A stretch of DNA of 23,171 nt from Saccoglossus kowalevskii (lineage: Eukaryota > Hemichordata > Enteropneusta > Harrimaniidae): contig NW_003126883.1 of NCBI RefSeq assembly GCF_000003605.2, positions 568,574 to 591,744 of the forward strand, given 5' to 3'. The notes under the pieces were generated by a model that worked only from the letters and a program-made list of their open reading frames with translations, was not told the DNA's origin and searched no databases. This document shows positions 1-10,643 of the stretch, one piece after another. Numbering within the stretch: position 1 is the first letter of the stretch; each line of letters opens with the position of its first letter. A program made the position numbers and the translations under genes.

Positions 1-626
1 TGATATTTTCGACTTCTTGTTAAAAAACCGCAAGTCCAATTGCTTTGATACTACATATATAGGTACTACATGTGGACCTCTCTCAGATTTGTTTATTTTG
101 TGATGATATCTTCAATTCTCTAATTTTGGTGAATATTTTTGTCATTTTTGGTAAAAAGTGATATTTTTGACTTCTTGTTAAAAACCGCAAGTCCGATTGC
201 TTTGATATTACATATATAGGTACTACATGTGGACCTCTCTCAGATTTGTTCATTTTGTGATGATATCTTCAATTCTCTAATTTTGGTGAATATTTTTGTC
301 ATTTTTGGTAAAAAGTGATATTTTCGACTTCTTGTTGAAAACTGTAAGTCCGATTGCTTTGATATTACATATATAGGTACTACATGTGGACCTCTCTCAG
401 ATTTGTTCGTTTTGTGATGATATCTTCAATTCTCTAATTAATTTATTTTGGTGAATATTTTTGTAATTTTTGGTAAAAAGTGATATTTTCGACTTCTTGT
501 TAAAAACTGTAAGTCCGATTGCTTTGATACTATTCATATTGTTCATTTTCTAATGATGTCTTCACTTCTTTAATTGAAATGTGCATTGCTAACAGCGGAG
601 CTATCTCAGCCGATAGGCTGCTTGTT
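1..626 (+). repeat. ~157-bp satellite block plus element terminus (left copy)
   Basis: Tandem units begin at 1, 159, 316 and 481 (158, 157 and 165 bp; the fourth is truncated by an internal deletion). Each unit starts tgatatttt[c/t]gacttcttg and contains catatataggtactacatg and gatatcttcaattctcta. After the last unit the sequence passes into a single-copy end (gaaatgtgcattgctaacag, then a ctatc...gatag hairpin to about 626). The block is cut by the window start, so its full length is unknown. It lies in an intron of, or upstream of, the nuclear receptor exons. Confidence 0.9.
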
Positions 627-1420
627 GTATATATTGCCTGTAAAATTGTCTTGATGAAAATGCTACAGTGTGGTTATGACAATTCAAATAATTTGTATCT
701 GATCATTATAAACTTGACAATTTTAGCAACCACTGTCAAATATGAAATATCATTTTTGATGTGACTAACTTGTATAATTTTCAAGAATGGCTTGAAATTT
801 GGCTGAAATAAAACATGATAAATAAATGCTGAGAATGAAGCAACATTTTTGGAACTATATATTGTGAAATTATTGTTAGTAAGGCTGCATTGTGGGTCTT
901 AAAGACCAAAGCTATACTATATATTGTGAAACCATTGTTAGTAAGGCTGCATTGTGGCTCTTAAAGACCAAAGCTATACTATAAGCTGACAAGTTTCCAG
1001 TTTCAATTTTTAATTGATTTTGAATATTTCATGCCTGCAAAACCCTCATCACACAGAAGTCCTATCCAATTTTACCTTGATTGAAGAATATTGTGGTTAA
1101 TATACTAGTATTGCTTTACTATTTGGGAACTTTTTGGGACCAATATTGTAGTTCACTTTTGGTCAAATTTTTTCCAGCCCAATTTTCATACTGCCTGATA
1201 TCATTGTCATGTTAAGATCACCTTCCACTACTTATCCGTCACTAGGGTGAAACTAACCTGTCTCACGATGGCCTCAAACTGTGCAATGTAACCTACATCA
1301 TCATCAACGCCTTGGGTTAAATTTTTACTGTACACATAGTATTTCCTCCCAGTCTGGTTTATTATGTTGCTATCATTTACTTGTCATGGATACTGACATC
1401 AGTTTCTCTTTTTATTCCAG
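627..1420. other. Non-coding stretch upstream of the receptor exons
   Basis: Probably intron of the nuclear receptor gene. It holds the 62-bp tandem duplication and otherwise unstructured AT-rich DNA. No earlier ligand-binding-domain exon (helices 3-7) could be read in any frame. An acceptor-like site (aaattttttccag, near 1176) leads into no convincing coding sequence. Confidence 0.5.
855..978. repeat. 62-bp tandem duplication
   Basis: Two adjacent copies (855-916, 917-978) start ctatatattgtgaaa and contain gttagtaaggctgcattgtg and cttaaagaccaaagctata. They differ at only a few bases, so the duplication is fairly recent. No function is apparent. Confidence 0.85.
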
Positions 1421-1981
1421 ACAGGTCAAAATTGAAAGATCCAGAAAGTGTATACAAGATACAAAATCAATTAAACGAAGCATTGGCCATCTATGTTGCA
1501 AGTAAGTATCATCTTCACAACCTTGAATTGATCTATTTAATGTTGTATATATACTTGTTGCTGAGCTAATCAGATCTGCATAGTGCTGTGGTATGTCATA
1601 CTGGGCAGAATAAACTTTTCATAACTCATAACAACAGCTGTTGGTTACTCGCATATCGAGGTGGAAGTGACACGTGCCATACATTATTTTGTATCAGGTG
1701 GAAATGTATATTTTTCTTGTTTTGATTTGTTTTTACAATTTTTATTTTCTCAAGTTCGCGACATTGGTACGAACAACAATCGATATAAATCTGTTGTAAG
1801 CTTATTGAGAAAACTGAAGAATATGGAAGAAAAACATCACAGCTGTGTTATGGTATGGAGGAAGACAATGCCACATCTGCAGTTTCCCGCCCTCTGGACT
1901 GAAGTGCATGAAATGGTACTGCACAACGCTGAAGACCTGCAACCAGGACAAACAGAATTTCAACATTTTAATAAAAAATGA
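1421..1981 (+). CDS. Nuclear receptor ligand-binding domain, C-terminal two exons (partial, NR1-like)
   Basis: This is the 3' coding end of a ligand-regulated transcription factor. Exon 1421-1501 follows a clean acceptor (tttattccag) and ends at donor gtaagtat. Exon 1755-1981 follows a long T-rich tract ending ctcaag. The junction is phase-compatible: the last A plus TT makes an Ile. About 101 residues are visible. The first exon reads DRSKLKDPESVYKIQNQLNE, matching the helix 8-9 signature of nuclear receptors (DRPGL..xxxIExLQ). The second carries a helix 10 region (RYKSVVSLLRKLKNMEEKHH) and an AF-2 helix (PALWTEVHEM) with the conserved coactivator-clamp Glu. The HH...VWR...PALWTEVHEM pattern most resembles FXR/EcR-type NR1H receptors; this is from memory of the family, not a search. 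The protein then extends about 20 residues past AF-2. The DNA-binding domain and earlier helices are not in the window. Confidence 0.85.
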
Positions 1982-4430
1982 ATGAATTATGGTGTTTCAT
2001 TCGTTAGGATTAAATGATTAGATTCAACGAACCAACAATTCTAATTTTTAAACAGCACTCGATTTAATGAATGATAGAGAGTCCTGCTTCCTTCCTTCTT
2101 TTTGTCTTCGTAGATTCAGAGGTTATCACTTTACTCTATTTTACAATGAATGTGTCAGGATGGTTTGTATACTGCCCTCTGTGGCAGGTATGAATTGTTC
2201 TACTAATATGGAAGCACAAAGGGTGTATGCTAGGCTTATAGTCAACAAAACCTCTATATGAGCTTGTCAAAATGATATTTTTTAGCTTTTTAATGAAATG
2301 AATTCTGTTTAATTAATGTTGTGTGAAGTCATTGTGAGTGATGATATATACGGTATATTTTATAAATAATAAATATAATTCAAAACGCTATCTATCATGG
2401 TGTTATTAACTTGTCAGAAATGTTTTCTATTTTTAAGCACTACCTTTTATTCCAATGGAATATTGCTTTTCAACACATGAAATGGAATATTACCAGGTTT
2501 CAATATTTGCATACATGTATTATGTGTATTTGTAGCAGTGTTACGACAACCGTGGTCTTATCCAAACGTTATCAAAATGTGCATATCAACTGACTTTTTT
2601 TTAATAGCAAGTGTATTAAAAACTGTATTTAAACTGTGATAAAAAAAAATTACACCCAAATATTTTCTGTTTCGTAAAAAAAATTTGCATATATTGTACT
2701 ATTGTACTATATTTCTTCTTCATTAAATTAAAAGTTTTATGTTTTGTAAGGAGTTTAAAAAGAACTCAATATTGCAGTGATTTTTGTTTGTGCATGTATG
2801 AAGGGAATGATTGCACCCTGATAATTTATAATTGTGCTTGAAAAATCCACTGTCCAACCAGGTGTGTGATTGGTCATGCTGTTATAATTTTAACTAATAT
2901 CATTGCTGAGTGCACCTTTGACCTGTGTCTTCTTAAACTTAACCCAGTAATTGAACAATTATGGGTGAAAACACACTTTGTGTGACATATATGGTTTGGC
3001 AGGGAGTTCAATCTTCTTGTAGCATTGTCAATACCAGTGAATTTGCTGACACTAAAAAAAACAAGACACTTTGGAGAAAGTCCACAACAGTTACTGGCCC
3101 CTGAATCTGATTAATTTAAAACTTCGTATTCACTATCTTGTATGGCAAAAACCATCAAATAAAAGTGCCTGGTTTTAATGTGATTTTAATGAAAACGGAT
3201 ACTTTCATTTGCGTCACATACTAAGACATTCATAATAAAGTTGCCACGGAGGAAATAAAAGTTATGTTGGTCTATTGTTGGTTTCACATATACCCTCAAA
3301 AAACAATATTGCATTCAGATCCATGGTACAGGGCTTTGCTGAATAATGGGATACATTATTGTGAATAATCTGCAGCAATGTTATAAAATTCACTTCTATT
3401 GATAATGCTATAATACAATACTAATGTACTTAGTAGTAATATTTGTTTTTTGAGTAGCCTAGGAAGTAAACAATTTTGTTTGATCTGTGTTCTGCAGCTT
3501 ACAGTGACTGTGAAATAATTGTTGTATGTGTTTATGGATGGCACCAATTAACAGCATAGCATAGTATTCAATTCATCATTGAGAAATAATCCATTGAGTG
3601 TCTATAAGATATTTCTAATATATTTGTTCACATCGAGTGATTTTAGTGATTGTTTTATGTTTAGTTTTAATGTGTTTCATATGACTGTGTGTTGCGTATG
3701 ACTGTACTCAGGCAAACACGCAAATGTAGGAAATACTTATACTCAATTAATTGAAATGCTAAGTGAATGCCTTCACTTATCAAAGTGATCTACCCCATGT
3801 TATGTTACTGAGAGTGCTGGCTTATTGTCATGAATTTTTACTGGGTATTAATTTGTGACATTTATTATTTTTGCTGTGCTTTGTAGTTCTATTTCTCTTT
3901 GATTTTATTCCCTTGTTAAATAAACTCATTGTTCACGTGAATAAAGATGTATTTCTTTTATCACATTCTGTGGTCTTATAAATTGTATTGATGCTGGTAT
4001 AACAAAATTCATATTTATGGCAACTCTTACTCTGCTAGTAGAACAATCATTTTATATTAAAGAGATTTTAATCTATTGTCTTGTATTTCTGTCATTATTT
4101 GTTGAAGCAAATCCAATTTGATTGATACAGGGTATAAGTATTTAATATAAAAAACTGTGGTAATAAATAATCTAAAATGTGCTGTTTATTATGTTGCAGT
4201 AAATATGTGTATTTATTTTTAATTGTCCAGATGAATTCAATTTCTGCTAATATCACTTGTAATGCAAATGTTGGCCCAATCATTTTAATTTAATTTAAAT
4301 TAGTAAGCAATTCCCCTATCAACAAATAATTTCCAATTATGTGGCATTACGAGATGTTACAGTAGAGTTCTAAAATTATGTTTGTTTAAACAAATTCGGT
4401 GTAATACTGCTTTAAGCCTGATGATATCTG
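1982..4430. other. 3' UTR of the receptor gene and AT-rich intergenic DNA
   Basis: Several AATAAA hexamers occur (2368, and near 3160, 3235, 3916 and 3941), compatible with a long 3' UTR. No splice-flanked coding segment was found on either strand. Short ORFs here lack coding character. Confidence 0.5.
2368..2373 (+). terminator. Candidate poly(A) signal of the nuclear receptor gene
   Basis: This is the first AATAAA downstream of the receptor stop codon, about 390 bases into the 3' UTR in an A/T-rich context. More AATAAA hexamers occur further on (for example near 3916 and 3941), so longer 3' UTRs are possible. Confidence 0.45.
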
Positions 4431-4432
4431 AA

Positions 4433-4446
4433 GCGCCCTCTGCCGA
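4433..4446 (+). promoter_or_regulatory. CTCF-like motif
   Basis: GCGCCCTCTGCCGA matches 12 of 14 positions of the CTCF core (GCGCCMYCTRSTGG, recalled consensus). It lies between the receptor gene and the start of the membrane-protein gene, a plausible boundary position. Whether the organism's CTCF binds it is unknown. Confidence 0.35.
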
Positions 4447-4990
4447 CAAGATGAGTCAAAGTGGTTTCAGGGTGACAGCAGGTTAAATAGTTCCCTTGAG
4501 ACTGAGACAGACTTGTAGACTGCATAAATCTTGTTTTATTTTCCTGATAATTTTTGCAGAATGCTACATTGTGTTACTTGTTCGTTTTGTTCTTGCTGTG
4601 CTGTTCTTTTCAAGATGGCTGACACAGCCAAATAGCAGAAAAACTGAGAAAGATGTTTTGTCCACTCCAGTGTACACAGAAAGACAAGAAAGAAGAAGCC
4701 TATTCTGAATCCAACACCAACACCCAAGCAAATTTGTTAACAAGCGTTGCCGTTTATTTCCATGTCGTTTATAAGTCGCCTAGGATCAATTGAAACGTCA
4801 ATGGTCAACACCGTCAAGAAGCTAATGCTAGCTGTTATTATTGAAGCAGCGCTAAAAAGACAGTAAAGAGAATTGCGATTGATGATATGCATAGGAAATC
4901 CCCTTTTCGCAGAAATGCTCTAGTTTGCTCTAGGATTAGTATGTGATCAGTTCAAGATCTGCTTTGTCAGACGCTTTTGTGGAATCTGAC
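4447..4990 (+). promoter_or_regulatory. Putative promoter and 5' UTR region of the membrane-protein gene
   Basis: The stretch before MSKYE is less AT-rich than the DNA before it. It contains a short ORF in good context at 4615-4635 (caagATGG, MADTAK-stop) and another from 4654 of 46 codons. These could be upstream ORFs in a leader or parts of unrecognised exons. The frame into MSKYE is open from 4940 (reading ..ALSDAFVESD-MSKYE), so the exon could also continue from an upstream splice acceptor. No TATA box is certain. Confidence 0.3.
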
Positions 4991-7900
4991 ATGTCGAAAT
5001 ATGAGGTAAGAAAGACAACTCTCTGATAACCTACAGAATCGATAGTGCAAATTGGTGAGAATGATACCCACCATGTTACATTTTACAACTTAATGAGGAA
5101 ATTCTGGATTATCATGCCATTGCCATTCAACCACAGTGACCGTTGATTCTGATGCCGAGAAGGTTATTAAATTAGAGGTCTATGTCATACAGCAAAGTGT
5201 GATTATTATTTTCATTCACCCCAGTCAGCAGCAACAACAACAACGCCTGGTTACACTGGCTTTTCCATGCTATAAGGCCGCAATGGATGAGTACTTTGCT
5301 ACCTGAGCCTGCAGTTGAAGTACTATTGAAAAGATTGGTTGGTTTCTCAACATCAACCACAGAATGTACAGATCGAACGATTAGGCTATTGTGGATTCCG
5401 ATGTTCTTATAAATTGTCCTAGAACTTGTTGACCAAGAAGGGTGCACTTGCCAAAATGTTGTAAATGGCACGATTCCAAGCTTCCGGACCAAAACAACTC
5501 GTTTGTGAGAATAATGACTATAAATTCCAAAAGATCAATGCTCATGTACGAGTATACTGCATTTGTAAGAATTGTATACCATATTTCATTTGAAAATAGG
5601 AGCCTTGGTCTCTTTCCCAGTGCGAAATTCGGGGGTCGAACTATTAACAGTACTCGTTTCAAAAGAAAACGAATTTGCCCTAACTATATATCTTTTCAAG
5701 TCCTCGTACTGATTTGAATATAAACCCTGTCTACTGCCTTGACATTATATTTCGAGGCGAACTTTATATCCCAGAAAGCAAATAGTGCTCAATTCGGGTC
5801 AACAAATCACTATGGCACATCCAAACCAGTCGCATTTGCTCAATTCCTCTTGTTTATCATTGATGCAAAAAGATGGAGCGAGGATGCACCCTTGTCTAAC
5901 ACACATTGGGACAAGTAAAACATTCGTCATTCCGTCGCTGCTTAGAACGCAAGATTTAACTTCTGAATCGATTTAGAAACGTAATTTGTTCATTTTGGTC
6001 ATTTCTCTGACATACTTGACCGACTTTGCTTAAATGGTACAAAGGTAAGACATAGTTGGCCCCATATGCATGATAATCGCCTGTTTCAGGAGACCCGAAG
6101 ACTTTATAATGATATGTACTCTGTGAGTCAAACCTACGTCTAGGTTTAATAATAGAAGCCCATCTGCCGGGTTATTTAATACATTTAGCATTAATGCATA
6201 CGTGTGTCTCGTTTTTGTCAATCTATATACATTTATAGCGGAAGTTCTAAATAGTTATGACTATGTCAACGCATAATGTTTCTACCGTGTGTCATAGTCC
6301 CTGGTATATCAAAGGAAAAGGGTTGTGTCATTGCCAAGTCCCACCACCGCAATTTGTTCTACCGCTACCTCCAGTGGCACCTTCAGTCGACGATGAGATA
6401 ACAGCCCTATATGAAGGTATAAGTAAACCGTGCTATGGGTGTGATAACGTGTCCAGTCTATATACTATATATATGTAACTATATACCGCCTTATTGCTGT
6501 AATTAATAGTAATATTATTTATTCATTTAATAAATTCATATAATACGGTAAGGTTATTGTAGAAATCAAAATGTCATACAGCTACATTGCCTACATGGCG
6601 TTTCAAGACTAATGTTATTCTTATACTGATGTTTACAATGTCATAGACAAGGTGGTCGTAACGATAGGACAATTCGAGTCACACACAAGCACCGAATTTT
6701 CCGAAGACCCAGATTTAGAGATCATTTACAGTACAAGTAAGTATATGTTCGTATCATGCACTCATTTGTAGATATCGAAGTATTCGCGATCGTTAATTAG
6801 TAAAAGCAAGGGAATGAACGTAATGGGTGACAATATGGAATGAAATAAAAAACATAATATATTGCTTATTAACAAATTTGACATTTTTTGGTTTTGATGA
6901 TCTAAAAATGAAGTCAATATCATCATTGAAATAACTCGGATCAGTAAGGTAATTATAATAAAGTGTTCAATGCAAAATGAATGCAATGTAATGTTCAGTG
7001 ACTAAAACTTTTACTTTATAGTTGTTGAAATGACGAGCGACATAGGGACTGGAGTAATTAACGACACACATGGTAGGTATTTCCACTTTAATTTGGGTAT
7101 ACTTCTCTTTCTGTTACACTTATGGTGCATTGTTATTTTCAATTACTCAAATAATTATTGATATAACTTGTAGCTTCAATTACTCACATGAACGCAAATA
7201 TCATGAATTAGTGCTTAGTAGCTGATATGTTGTTCCGTAGTTCAGCAAATATCACTAATGTATGTTTGCGAACACACGACTGGCATATTTAATTCCCACA
7301 TTGTGCATTTCAGATTCTATTTCCTGGATATTTTATATTATCCTTGCATTAATTATAATTGCGGTTGTAGGATTGGTCATCGTTTATATCTTAAAGCGAA
7401 GGTAAGTAATTTTCATTTAGTATCTATCACAAAGAGGGCGCTTTAGTATTGTATATTCAATAGATCGTCCTATTGTGTAGATTACGTCATGTCTGCGGCT
7501 ATTCAATCTACATACTGATACATCTACATTAATATTGTGACAACTTGCATTTATTTCCTCATATGTTTTCAGCGGACGGTAGACAGCCTATTGAAAAAAG
7601 CACGATCCCATCGACAATAGGCTTAAAACGTAGCATTTCCGGGGGGTAATTCTATACAACTTGGTTTATTTAAGAGAGTGGAACATTATTATATTGGTCC
7701 AAAAAATCATTGACGCGATTCCTTATAATAACAGACAGGAAACATTCTACGAAAGTGGCAGACAAGTGAGCATACGCCCTCAACGCTGAACCAAATGTGT
7801 CTACCTGCCATGTTCATATAGATGTTACACCTTCATTTTATGTGGGAACTTATTTGAAAAAAAACACAAATATTGCGTTATATTTTCCTTCTGCAATTTG

Positions 7901-8091
7901 AGGTTGAATCATCTTTTTATTATATGTTCGTAATCAGAATGTGCAACGGGAATTATAACATATTTAAGTTCAGAAGAAATACAATCGAGGCGGATGACTG
8001 TGGAATTACCGTTACAATGGAGAACATGAATGATACAGCAGATGTTCACCTGGACACAGAGGTCACAGCGCAGAACAGTGTCACAAAATAA
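4991..8091 (+). CDS. Unrecognised single-pass membrane protein, eight exons, 227 aa
   Basis: The model joins exons 4991-5005, 5775-5914, 6298-6416, 6647-6736, 7022-7072, 7314-7401, 7739-7765 and 7938-8091. They total 684 nt, and every intron is GT-AG with matching phase. The start is gacATGT (purine at -3), followed after MSKYE by donor gtaaga. Residues 53-91 are proline-rich (PPPQFVLPLPPVAP) with a CHC motif. Residues 93-121 are acidic. N135-D-T is a possible glycosylation site just before the membrane. Residues W143 to L165 form one strong membrane span, followed by KRRKH, so positive-inside predicts a cytosolic tail of about 60 residues. No classical signal peptide is visible; a short hydrophobic run (residues 24-34) might act as one, or the true 5' exon may differ. 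An in-frame ATG at 6257 could be an alternative start. I do not recognise the family. The exons from 6298 to 7401 are the safest; exons 1 and 2 are the least certain. Confidence 0.6.
5006..5774. other. Intron 1 of the membrane-protein gene, with possible decayed ORF material on the minus strand
   Basis: Two overlapping minus-strand ORFs (5172-5492 and 5381-5662, different frames) cover 106 and 93 codons. The second contains SYMSIDLLEFIVIIL, which weakly recalls an RNase H-type segment of retroelements. The frame change between them would fit a broken relic. The plus strand also has an open 61-codon stretch after caccccag near 5220. None is convincing as a functional gene. Confidence 0.3.
7314..7401 (+). 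CDS. Transmembrane exon of the single-pass membrane protein
   Basis: The acceptor gtgcatttcag and donor gtaagtaat are both strong. The exon encodes D/SISW, an uninterrupted run of Ile, Leu, Val, Ala and Gly about 23 residues long, then YILKR. The span is encoded entirely by this exon, and the basic stop-transfer residues fall at its 3' edge. Confidence 0.75.
7433..7441 (-). promoter_or_regulatory. GCGCCCTCT motif, minus strand, in intron 6 of the membrane-protein gene
   Basis: This is the reverse-strand copy of the 9-mer found in the two CTCF-like sites at 4433 and 22772. The 3' half of the CTCF consensus is not matched here, so this site is weaker. Confidence 0.2.
7573..7581 (+). other. Possible alternative terminal segment giving a short tail (SGR-stop)
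   Basis: A good acceptor (atatgttttcag) follows the transmembrane exon. Joined in phase it reads S-G-R-stop, producing a receptor with almost no cytosolic tail. It may be a real alternative 3' exon or an unused site. No poly(A) hexamer lies immediately after it. Confidence 0.25.
7739..7765 (+). CDS. Candidate 27-nt cassette microexon in the cytosolic juxtamembrane tail
   Basis: The exon lies between acceptor ataacagacag and donor gtgagc. It encodes KHSTKVAD plus split codons at both ends. It starts and ends in phase 2, so inclusion or skipping keeps the frame: R-KHSTKVAD-K-MCNG with it, R-MCNG without it. Its pyrimidine tract is weak, consistent with a regulated exon. A competing acceptor 4 bases upstream would break the frame into exon 8. 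Confidence 0.45.
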
Positions 8092-8205
8092 TGACAGACT
8101 TCGGAAATAACAAAATATGCACGCCATGTACTCATGGACAAGCGTTAATTTGTTAAACTTGTAATTCGCGTTGCTTTGTACAACTCGCCAATAGCCTGAT
8201 TATGT

Positions 8206-8211
8206 AATAAA
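8206..8211 (+). terminator. Poly(A) signal of the membrane-protein gene
   Basis: AATAAA lies about 115 bases after the TAA stop of the last exon and is followed by a T-rich stretch, the normal layout for an animal 3' end. It supports 7938-8091 as the true last coding exon. Confidence 0.7.
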
Positions 8212-8815
8212 GTTTTAATCTACAAGAAGTCGGTCATTTAGTTCTCAAATTATCGGGTAGTCATTTGTTCAATAATTAAAATCCCATTCAAATGATACAT
8301 ACATAATTGTCAATAAGATACCAAATTCCACACTATGAATGTTGGTAGATAGCTGGAAATAAGCAAGAATTGAGGAATTACCAATACAAAACACAATACT
8401 AGCAACTACGTCACCATTGTCCGAAATAAATACAACATTATAACAAGATAAATAATACAAGAAAACAGACGGATGGGCAGATGAAAACGAACGTAATGTT
8501 CATTTTCCCTTACCGACAATATATAATGGAACAGACATTAAGATATAAGTATTCGTATGACGAAGAACGTAAGTAATCTCAAACGTGAGATCAGAACACT
8601 CACGATCAGTCAGTTGACCAACACGAGATACAAACTCTTATGGGCGAATACGATAACAAGCAAACTGTTATTTTTATTTTCAAATACTGGTATAAGGGAA
8701 ACTGATATACATAAATACATATCTATGACATGGGAATTGTGACATACATGGTTCAGAAAAAAAATTAAAATATTAATGATATTTTATCCCGCATGGTCAA
8801 CATGTACTATTCTGG

Positions 8816-8851
8816 TGACGTCAGTGAACGCCGCGCAATCTGTTTGTTTAC
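8816..8851 (+). promoter_or_regulatory. CRE palindrome plus forkhead motif
   Basis: A perfect TGACGTCA is followed 21 bases later by a TGTTTAC forkhead core within tgtttgtttac, and then by an ACAAT Sox-like core. Two further ACGTCA half-sites lie near 9003 and 9015. This could be an enhancer or an unannotated promoter. The evidence is motif matching only. Confidence 0.3.
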
Positions 8852-10077
8852 CACAATGATTTCCTGTGCAACTCTGAGTAATCATAATCTGCTCAATGAG
8901 AATAATAAAGAAACAATTTGATAATATTGCACTTTACTAATGCCCGATAACTGCTGTGAGAAGCACTCATTCCAACTGAATGGGTGTGGCAGCTAACCAC
9001 ATACGTCATACTGACTACGTCACAACCTCAGTTGTTACACAGAAGTCTTTGGTACGAGATAAGTCCCCCTCCCAAAAAGGTCGATGCTTCACCTCCCAGG
9101 GAAGCTCAAAGTTTAACATTTATTAAATAATGCTTTCAAACACATTAATTGAACGTTAAGTTTCAATTCTCAAAATATTTGAAACAGAAAAAAAATCTAC
9201 CGTATATGTCGCACATAACCTGGTACGCAAAATTGCAACTCAAGTTTTTTCGCACAAGCGTCCTAGTCTGACTGATATTGCATACCGAATCCTAAACAAG
9301 AGATACATACTGTTATACAGTTTCAATAAAACATGTACAAAATTCATCACTGTGTTCTTGCCTGGACATCACCGTGACGATAACAATTATACCACAATCA
9401 ACAAAAATACAAAGTGAGGGATATATCTTTTTTATCATCATACATTTTAATTTTTTGAAAAAAAATAAAATCGTGTTATCGAAAGTTTACGTCTGTTACG
9501 GTTGACACGTCTCATTATATGGCACTTACATAAGCGTGTTTGCGTGAATAACAGGAAATGACGAACTGTTAAAGCTGTTAACCGGTACTTGGTCAGTATG
9601 TACGTATCTTAGACGGATGCTATTTGTATTTTTTTTATGATAAGCACACATTCTCTTTTAGTAGCAAATGTTGTTTTCCATATTGCGTACGCAGTCACGT
9701 GCAACATTTGTCCAAACGGTGTACAAGCAATGCATATGGCTTCTAAAAAAATTATTTTACAGTCAAGTCAAATATTATTATACATCCGCACACACGTGTG
9801 ACTCAACTCATGACATAACAACGAATACGTGGTCAATTATAAGTGAAATATTGCTGCTTTTGGTCGCCAGTGTTCCCATTAACATTAAGGTGGAAATATT
9901 TGAATTTGAAAAGTGCCAGACTTGGTAGAAGCGTATAAATTAAACTACACACACGTCATACATCATGCCCACATTCATGCGCTTCATATTCATGTATAAT
10001 TAATTAATTCCGCGATATACTAAAATAAATTTTACAATATTTTGCTGAAGGGCAAGAGTTCCTTTTGTACCCCCCAT

Positions 10078-10101
10078 CCCTAACCCTAACTCTAACACTC
10101 A
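10078..10101. repeat. Short telomere-like patch
   Basis: The sequence ccctaaccctaactctaac contains about three CCCTAA-type units, one of them with a C-to-T change. It is too short to be a telomere and may be an interstitial remnant or chance. Confidence 0.4.
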
Positions 10102-10626
10102 CTCCAAAGTTACCCAATTCATTGAGTATGCATCCTATAGATAACTACATAATGTATAGATGTCCTTGGGAGAGGCTTGCACATGTACCACACTAGCTAT
10201 CATTTCCTGTAAAGTCTTAGCAGTGCCATATTTTCTGTTTCATGTGCTACCACTACCAAACGTACACAGTAATATCCTGTAAGGTTTATACCATTACAAT
10301 TTGGGGACGATAAAGCGATTGTGGTTATTACAACTCGTATTTACAATATGTGTATTACGCAATAATTGCCGGTGGTTTTCAAGTTGATTGGTACGTCATT
10401 ATCATGCACACCGACATCACAAACTGATTAAGATATGCTTTTTTTACATGTAATTATTTATTTTCCACATACTAGTATTTTAATTTAATTTTATTATTTA
10501 TTAAAGTTTTTAAACAGTTTTGATACGAAGCTCAGAAGGATTTGTATGTGGCGATACAAAATACAAAAACATACAAATTAAATATATAAAATATAAAAAA
10601 AATACACGCCGTACAATACATCAAAT

Positions 10627-10643
10627 TGACCTCGGAATGACCG
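10627..10643 (+). promoter_or_regulatory. DR5-type nuclear receptor response element candidate
   Basis: TGACCT, five bases (cggaa), then TGACCG: two half-sites in direct repeat with spacing 5, the arrangement used by RAR/RXR dimers. The second half-site has one mismatch. It lies about 350 bases upstream of the ATG at 10990. Confidence 0.3.

Noticed and set aside
1-590. CRISPR array
   Set aside because: Units are about 157 bp and contiguous, with no unique spacers between short repeats, in an animal genome. The 42-bp array likewise has no spacers.
1281-1505. ORF overlapping the receptor exon in another frame
   Set aside because: It is a shadow of the exon at 1421-1501. The receptor frame has clear family motifs and correct splice phases.
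4496-4708. Plus-strand ORF with a hydrophobic run (FIFLIIFAECYIVLLVRFVL)
   Set aside because: The apparent membrane segment comes from T-rich DNA. No phase-compatible link to the MSKYE exon was found, so it was not used as a signal peptide exon.
10078-10101. Telomere or chromosome end
   Set aside because: Only about three imperfect CCCTAA units are present, and unique sequence continues on both sides.
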